This document shows positions 57,301 to 64,000 of a DNA stretch of 64,000 nucleotides, piece after piece. Made by a program: the position numbers and the translations under genes. A model generated the notes under the pieces. That model ran no database searches, was not told the origin of the DNA, and was given only the letters and a program-made list of their open reading frames with translations. Every line of letters begins with the position of its first letter. Within the stretch, counting starts at the first letter, position 1. Location of the stretch: contig CM042150.1 in the NCBI GenBank assembly GCA_023376005.1, positions 74,060,131-74,124,130 on the forward strand, written 5' to 3'. The stretch is from Doryteuthis pealeii. Lineage: Eukaryota > Mollusca > Cephalopoda > Myopsida > Loliginidae.

Positions 57301-58560
57301 TCCAAACTTGAGGGGGGTCGCCCTTTCGTAATCTATTTATATCTGTAAAATGAGTTCTAGAGCTTCCCTACTACTAAAAATTGGGTTATAAAAGCACTTT
57401 GGTCCAGGGAAACCAAAAGTGCTATCAAGAAAGTCTTAAAGTCAACTAATTTTAAGTTATTGATGATTTTAAACATTTTTTGATAGCAAGATCAATATCC
57501 CGATGTGGCACTGCATCTATGACAAAACATTTTTCTATCATTATTTCACATATATTGAACATTATTTATCCCAAAAAGATAGTTTCATTTTTGCCAATGG
57601 GTCTTTTGTTGCTAGCTATTTTGTTTCTGCATTTTTGTCACATGGGTTCCTTTTTGGATTTGAGGTTTTGTGCTGTGTGTTTTGTTATGAGATGATTTGT
57701 TCATGGGAATCTTGTCACATAGGCTTTTGTCATTGGGTCACTTGCTGTTTGTTTACAGGGTGTTTTATCATGTCGGGTTGTTCTACACATATTTGGTGGT
57801 TTGGGTTTTGTGATGAAGAAGATGATGATGGAAGATAGAAAACATTAGAAGTAGAGAAACATGATAGCAGTAAATTTTAGAAAAGGACTATGCAACACTA
57901 AGTCAAGTTGAGTAAATTACGAGTGGTGAATTCATTTAACTTAATTTTTTTTTTTTATTCTTCTGCTGTAAAATTGTTTGTTCAAAGTTTTAAAGATTGA
58001 TGAGAAAACCAACATATTTGAATTTATGTTTTGTCTGCTAAAAAATATTTTCATAACTTTCAATTTTGTTTCTTTTTTTGTTACTTGTTTTTACTTGACA
58101 GTTGTGGAGATTGCTTTCTTTAAAAATTGATTATCAAAACAAAAAGGAAATATTTAAAAAATCTCAGTCATGAGGATTTGATAAAAATGCTTGAATTTTA
58201 TTAAAAGTAAATCTTTGCAACTGTGTATTAATATTTTAAAAGTTACTTTTGGCAATTCTGTCATCAGAAATATATTTATTTTCATGTTTTATTATTATTG
58301 ACATTTCAGCCAACAATTCATAATTCCCAGGACATTTTAAAACAAATTTCTCAAAACAGTGTAAGGCTAAACTCTGAAAATTCCTACTAAAATCTAATTT
58401 AGGGAATCAAATCAAATATTAAGTAAAGAAAATATTATACTATAGTGATTTATTTGTTAATGTATGTATAATACACATACTAGGAAATGTTGTAATATAA
58501 CATTAATGAAAATCTCAATCATAAAACAACCAAGCCAATTAATTTGAAATTTTTTACACC
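57301..58560. other. AT-rich non-coding stretch
   Basis: Overlapping frames of 71 and 111 codons at 57480-57838 are Phe/Cys/Leu-rich without motif. No element or gene can be supported. Confidence 0.5.
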
Positions 58561-58642
58561 TTAGACACAAAAACAATGGCCCTGCTTTAGCGCTAGTGAA
58601 AAATAATAGGCCACTCCACTGACTACTTTTACTTTATATATA
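58561..58642 (+). mobile_element. SINE-1 3' fragment
   Basis: AGACACAAAAACAATGGCCC, TTTAGCGCTAGTGAAAA, AGGCCACTCCACTGAC and TTTTACTTTATATATA follow the 3' third of SINE-1, with the ...GCTGATACC... part deleted or rearranged. Confidence 0.65.
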
Positions 58643-58799
58643 TCTCTCATGATTACCAACTTAAGTATTGCCATAAAATGCCTTACATCATTTTCTAATA
58701 CTCTAATATCTGTGACAAGGTTTTTTATAATGAGGAAGGATGGTGCACTGTATCAATCTCACTCACTAAAATTCAATAGCATGTACCCAAAAAGAAAAA

Positions 58800-59345
58800 C
58801 CAGTCTACTGTAGCGTAATTATTGTGGTCTATGTGAATTGAAAGAGAAAGAGAGGAAAAAGAAATAGGAACAAACAAAGGTTGAGGTTTGGAGGAGTGGG
58901 CACACAATGGGGTGCCAGTAACTTGACCGAGGAATGACCCTGGAAGGGGAATTGAAAGTAAAGACAGAAGTTCTGGGTATTGACCTGAAGCGGAAGTGAC
59001 GAGTAACGAGCAAGAAAAAAATCGTTCTCTTTTCCTTTTGGCTGTAGCAGGGGTCAGATAGGCTCCTGGTCCCTAGTGTGGGACAGCATTATAGAAGTTG
59101 ATACCATGTTAGAAGGTAGAATAATTTAACCGTTCTCTGTCTTTCCTTCTCTCTCTAAGGAAGAGTCCATGAGCCTGGGAATAAATACTTGTGACTATAC
59201 AATTGTGCACATTGTTTCTCTACTAACGATGACTACTACTAAAACTTGAGTTAGCCCATACTACATATATCGTTCCGGAGTTAGCCACAAATACACTTTG
59301 GTACTGTCACCACACCGTTATACTACACTACATCATTGGATGTAA
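58800..59345 (+). other. GC-richer, possibly LTR-like segment
   Basis: This stands out by composition. It contains GGGGTCAGATAGGCTCCTGG, a purine/pyrimidine-rich centre, a GGAATAAATACTTGTG polyadenylation-like site at about 59179 and two copies of a GAGTTAGCC phrase. The pattern (promoter-like part, AATAAA, about 100-bp tail) resembles a solo LTR, but no TG...CA ends, target duplication or second copy were found. A 64-codon minus-strand frame has no motif. Confidence 0.2.
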
Positions 59346-59430
59346 TTTCAACAGCAGATTTTACATCAGTGTGTCCCTCTCTATAGAGTTTGGTTATACA
59401 TAATACCTAATGATATTCATTTTGATTGTT

Positions 59431-59682
59431 GGGGCCAGTTTAGCTCAGTTGGTATAGCATTCGACTAGGAACCACAAGGTTCTGGGTTTGATACTAGTAC
59501 TTGCCAACTCAGCGTATGAGTAGCACAGGGATCTGTGCAGTAAGGTAAGGAGTTGATGGTAGGTGTGGTGCTCCACTTTAGATGCCAAAACAATCTCCTT
59601 GGTCTAACACTAGTGAAAAGAGGATAGACTCCCTCACTGTCTGGATGATACCGACTTTAGGCCACCCTGACGGCTTATCTTT
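59431..59682 (+). mobile_element. SINE-1 copy, full length
   Basis: GCCAGTTTAGCTCAGTTGGT (A box), ACCACAAGGTTCTGGGTTTG (B-box region), GCCAACTCAGCGTATGAGTA, GGTAAGGAGTTGATGGTAGG, CTTGGTCTAACACTAGTG and CCGACTTTAGGCCACCCTGA, colinear with the 17865 and 32447 copies. Confidence 0.9.
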
Positions 59683-59689
59683 GGTTTAA

Positions 59690-62480
59690 AAAAAAATTAA
59701 CCTTTTATGTAAACAGAGTAGGGGTCTACTTATTTATGGGTAATGCTATATTATTAGTGTTCAATGAGCTTTTGAATTTTTTATGGATTTTAATTTGACA
59801 ATATCAATGTTACATGCAAAATATTTCATTATCGGCCCTGATACAGGTCTCCCACACTAGGTGGCATAATGATCATGATTGCTGTAGAAACTGAGACTAC
59901 ATAAAAAGAAGCCTCTGTCCAAAATCTTTCTCTTTCCAGGTATCCTGGTGCAATGACTGATGTGTTCACTCTTTGAATAACCCCTCAAAGAGCCAATTTT
60001 GATAAATAAATAAAAGATAACGCGTATGTGTGTGTGTGTGTGCATTTGGAGGAATACATACATTGTGTAAAATACTCTTAATAAACTCTTTATTTTGGCA
60101 CCGATATTGATGTGAATATTTGATCATTTGCTGCAATTCACCTATATTAGATATATAATTAATTTTGATTGAATTGAAACATTCAGGGGGTTAGAATTTT
60201 ATTTCAATTAGTGCATATTCTAAAGAAAGTTTTTACAAATAAGTGAATGCCTTGTGAATCTTATTTATGTGTTGTATATATTCTTAATGTTATTTGTTTC
60301 AATATTTGAATTAGATCTAAATTTAAATGTCCAGATGAAGATTATAAATATATATTTTATATTTACTCAATTTCAGATGTTGACTATCTTTTTTCAAATA
60401 TTAATAAATCATCTTCAGAACTCTTATTTTTCACGTTTATTTATTATTTTTCCACATTAGATTTAAAGAATGATCTTTTTTATACAAATGTTTGAGAAAT
60501 GATGGATATTTAAAAGAAAACAATATTATGTTGCTTGAAGGTTTGAATGACAAAACCAATTTCAAGAACATTATATTGTGCTTCCTTTCTTATAAAAATG
60601 GTAATTTCAATCTTCCTGGCACAATGTGTTTTAAGAATTATTAAATTGCACATTCTTCATACAATAAAACACACCTATAAAATCAAAGGCATAAAAAGCA
60701 TCATCTTAGAATAAGAAGAGTAAAAGGATGTATATATTCAATATTGGTAGATTGAGTAACAATTTCTATCATTAATTTAATTACAAAATAACTTTATCTC
60801 CTTCAAAAGATTTCCCTTGAAAAGCCACACTACAACAAAGATGATGTTCTCATTTCTGGAAACAGCACTGAAAACTAATATTGTTTCCTGTTGGTTCATT
60901 ACAATATGTTGCATGTTCTCAACAGTTCCTAAATTATGACCTGAAGGTTTTTATTTTTGGAAACAGGAAATAAATACAAGAACTTATGGAGGTGAGACGG
61001 CTACACTACAACAGGATTGTTCTTCATAGAGAGTATATCTAGAAAGTAATAAGACTGATTTTTTGTGCTGAGAAAAAACTAATTTTTCATTTTTCAGGTT
61101 GGCAAACTTGATTGAAAATCAGCTGGTGAACTATTTTCACTGTTAATGTCATGTTAATGTTAAGATCTGATGAGAGTCATTTTCTTTCTCTCTCATCTTT
61201 TTGTCTCTCTGTTTTGAAATTCTCTAAGAACATCTGATGTAAGAGGAAAGGCATGAGAATATTTTTATCACACATATAAAGAATTATTTTTAAATGTCTG
61301 GAAAAGTTACTGAATGCAACACCTGATGAAGTTACAAGGGTACACGAAATAAAAAAAAACAATGGTGGGGGAGATAATTTAAACTTTCCAAAAGTTCTTG
61401 AGGCATTTTTGAGTTTTGGTTAAGAACAGCACGTGGATCATCTGGGAATGTAAAGCTTAGCCACAATTAAACAAATCATCCACATACACACGCATACACA
61501 TGGTGAGAGAAACACATTTACACAAAAACATACACATACACAAATATGTATTATCTCATATTGAAACGTGGGAGTATTTATATTATCTGCCCTTGAGTAG
61601 ATTTTTCATCACCAGAGTTTTAGATATAGAATTATTTCTATGAAAATCAAATAAATAGCAGCAATCAGTATAAAAATAGAGTATTTGGATTATCTGCCCT
61701 TGAGTTTCTATGAAAACTAGATAAGTAGCAGCAATCAGTATAAAAATATAGACTACAAAGTTTCAATTCAACAAGATATAAAAAGCTGCTGAATTATTTT
61801 AGATGCACAGCTGAAACATGAGTCATGATTATTTTTAACTATATTAAAGTAAATCCATCATATAATAAACTAACAGCCAAACCATAATTTCTAAAAGAAA
61901 TAAAATAATAAATATAAGCAATTTATGAGAGATCTAAATCAAAGCTGACTATATAAGAAGATAATTTAATAATAATTAAAATGTGTGCATAATTTCTTAT
62001 TTACATTATTTCCCATAAATAAGTACACCTCTACCAAATTTTTATATAAAGTTAATCTAAACTAAAGATAGCACAATTTTATTATTTCTAGTGAAACTTA
62101 AAATAATCAAAACGGATATTATTAGGTATTATTACCAAACACTGCAGCATTAAACCTGTAACTAAAAATATGGATATTTTACTGTACAAAAAATGTATAT
62201 TTATGCAATTTTAATTTTGCTTATTGTGTCTCATATATATTAAAAATACTGCATCATTGAAACATATGACATATTTTTCTCTTTATCAAATCAAATAATT
62301 TTTCTGATCTTTAATCTATAAAGTTGCCTTTTATGAAGGAATTGCCAATAAATAGAAAACAAATCATCATAATTGCCATAGTTTCATATCAGAGCACAAA
62401 AATTCCTTCAAAATCCACATTCTTTGAAACATATTATATTCCTTCTTTTTTGTTATTGATGAATAAGTATTTTTATTGAA
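59690..62480. other. AT-rich non-coding stretch
   Basis: No gene recognised. It contains a GT run near 60027-60042 and, at 61600-61755, a partial tandem duplication in which TTTCTATGAAAA and TAGCAGCAATCAGTATAAAA occur twice about 80 bp apart. Confidence 0.5.
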
Positions 62481-62486
62481 TTAAGT

Positions 62487-62860
62487 CATGTCAGAACTAT
62501 TGTATGGCTGCACCACAAAATGCTTGAAGCAAAAGCTAGGATAGGAACTACACAAGGATACTGCTTGCTGTTTTGAATGAATCCTGAAAGCAACACAGCC
62601 ATTTACCTGCCATCTCACAAATCATCCAACTAAGACAAACTGAAGAAGAATAAGGGATGAATTCATAAATGATGTACTCCTGTAGACTCCTACACATGGA
62701 CACACCAGTGTTTGGCTAACTAGCAAGAACTTACATTCATCAGCTCTGCATGGATATTGGATACAGTCTAGAAGACCTACCGAGAGTGATGACCAATAGG
62801 GACAGATAGTGAGAAAGAGTCAAGGGAATCTATGCTCTCAACATAACTTGATGATAATGA
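62487..62860 (+). mobile_element. LINE-A copy A7, C-terminus and 3' tail
   Basis: The plus strand in shifting frames reads SELLYGCTTKCLKQKLG, PFTCHLTNHPTKTN, KDEFINDVLL, TPTHGHTSVWLTSKNLHSSA, DIGYSLEDLPRVMTNRDR and ...ESTLST. It ends in AACTTGATGATAATGA. This is the RTE-like order LLYGC.TW.L.K, HLPPIS.TI, DE...D.LLW, TPTHGHTSVGRPAKTYI, LEDLP.AM.DRD. It is frameshifted and inactive. It points toward copy A8, tail to tail. Confidence 0.85.
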
Positions 62861-63240
62861 ATATCAATTTCAATTCATAACTTTCTGCTAAGATCTTCAA
62901 TTACATATCAGAGAATAGGAATAATTCACTTTGTCTTTCATAATTGAATTTTTGCTATTTGTTTAGAAAAAATCTAGTCAGTAAAAAACTAATGGTCTGT
63001 TTCATACTTTTGGGTACATTTGATGGTTGGTTAGTGGATTTTGTTAATACTTTAACTTTACAGCTAAGAGTTGCTTTTATCATCCCTTGGATATCATTGG
63101 ACAGTTTTCCCACTTTAAAAAGATCAATATTTTCAGACTGTTTTCATTGTCATTGTTTACCTCACACTGTTTGCTATCACTGTTAATCTGATAGCGTCTT
63201 ATAAAAGGTCAATGTATTTAAAAGTTGCAAGAAGAGAAGA

Positions 63241-63562
63241 CAGACTAAAACAGTTTAAATTTATCGGTCTGTACTGGTACAGATAAGTGAGACCTCTTGG
63301 AAAAAGTAAATAAGTACAATTATCATTATCATCATGTCATGATTTTCATGAATCTCTCTCACTACCTGTCCCTATTGGTTATCACTCCTGGCAGGTCCTC
63401 CTCATGGCATCCAGTATCTGCACAGAACTGGTGAGTATAATTCTTTGCTGGTTGGCCTACTCTGGTGTGTCCATGTGTAGTTGTCAACAGGAGAATGTCC
63501 TTTATGAGTTCATTCTTACTTCTCCAGTAGTGTCCAGCAGACTAAAACAGTTTAAATTTATC
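63241..63562 (-). mobile_element. LINE-A copy A8a flanked by a 25-bp direct repeat
   Basis: CAGACTAAAACAGTTTAAAT + TTATC occurs at 63241-63265 and exactly again at 63538-63562. Between them on the minus strand lies a 5'-truncated LINE-A 3' end (63537 to 63325) starting with CTGCTGGACACTACTGG and ending in the ATGATGATAATG tail. About 60 bp of unrelated sequence then fills 63325 to 63266 before the direct repeat. This fits target-primed insertion with a 25-bp duplication and a possible 3'-transduced flank. Confidence 0.65.
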
Positions 63563-63572
63563 AGTATCAAGT

Positions 63573-64000
63573 GGGCATACAGTTACTTTTTTTTATTTGT
63601 TCAAGACAGCATGCAGCATCCTTGTATAGATCCCATGTAGATTTTTTTTCCAAGAATTTTGTTAAAGTCCAAGTGAGGCATCCATACAATAGCACTGACC
63701 TGGCTACAACTTGGAAGAATTCTTGCTTTATCTTATCAGAGAGATCAGATTTCCATATGATCAATAATCTGTTTATAGCATTGCATGCCTTTCCGATGTA
63801 TATATTGTCATCACTTTTCTGTACTAGGTATGTGAACTGATCTACTAATTTGAGTCTTGCCATCCAGTGTGGAGATATCTCCATCTTGTTTAAAACACAT
63901 GAACTCTGATTTATCTGAATTCACCTGGCCAATGCTTCTTACTGTCTTTTATAGCAGTGATTGGGCTTATGTAGGTGTATTTGCAAGAAGCACCGGATTA
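63573..64000 (-). mobile_element. LINE-A copy A8b, RT C-terminal region (runs off window)
   Basis: The minus strand reads (shift near 63870) VNSDKSEFMCFKQDGDISTL, DGKT, then LKLVDQFTYLVQKSDDNIYI, GKACNAINRLLIIWKSDLSD, KIKQEFFQVVARSVLLYGCL, TWTLTKFLEKKS. It decays after YKDAACCLEQIKKSNCMPT. These are the LDG..LKLV..FTYLGS, GKAW.AI.RL..IWKSDL.DKIK..FFQ and SVLLYGC.TWTLTK..EKK blocks C-terminal to the catalytic palm of RTE-like LINEs. The element continues beyond the window end. Confidence 0.85.

Noticed and set aside
1..64000. CRISPR array, bacterial operon or phage region
   Set aside because: No regularly spaced direct repeats with unique spacers, no Shine-Dalgarno-linked ORFs and no prokaryotic coding density. 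All signals are of an animal genome. The only ordered tandem array (56208) has no spacers.

Overview
This is an AT-rich window from an invertebrate animal nuclear genome. I found no intact protein-coding gene, no intact RNA gene, no operon and no CRISPR array. The longest open frame is 154 codons, and nearly every short open frame is either chance or a fragment of a transposable element. The repeat content (RTE-type LINEs ending in an ATG microsatellite, tRNA-derived SINEs, a Penelope-like element, mariner remnants, very many (TA)n runs) suggests a lophotrochozoan, most likely a mollusc and possibly a cephalopod. This is inferred from repeat style, not from a marker gene.

Layout. 0-10 kb: a (TA)n run, then several fragments of one non-LTR retrotransposon family (LINE-B: RT plus a C-terminal endonuclease-like region), a LINE-C tail with a 0.6-kb non-autonomous retroposon (family D), an inverted-repeat element and one LINE-A tail. 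10-23 kb: a LINE-C 3' coding region, tRNA-derived SINEs of two families, three inverted-repeat elements (one a perfect 68-bp palindrome, one nested inside another) and a longer LINE-B piece. 23-34 kb: SINE-2 copies, mariner transposase remnants, LINE-A, a decayed exon-like segment resembling WSC-domain sulfotransferases, and a 2.1-kb Penelope-like element with inverted terminal repeats and a hammerhead-like motif. 34-46 kb: a LINE 3' end (zinc-finger tail) enclosed by long inverted repeats, a structured GC-richer island, LINE-A interrupted by a SINE, LINE-C and mariner remnants. 46-53 kb: repeated purine-rich blocks, a 5S rRNA relic, a second D copy, mariner remnants and a decayed Cys-rich gene-like segment. 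53-64 kb: a SINE-2 composite, a 28-bp minisatellite with higher-order structure, a GC-richer segment carrying the longest ORF, a possible LTR-like segment, a SINE-1 copy, and two LINE-A ends facing each other, one with a 25-bp target-site-like duplication.

The elements do not form a pathway. The relationships are parasitic: SINEs inserted into LINE and Penelope-like sequence, and a non-autonomous retroposon sharing its 3' tail with LINE-C. Family assignments rest on conserved protein motifs read by eye from the translated strands, and on copies compared within the window. No database search was possible.
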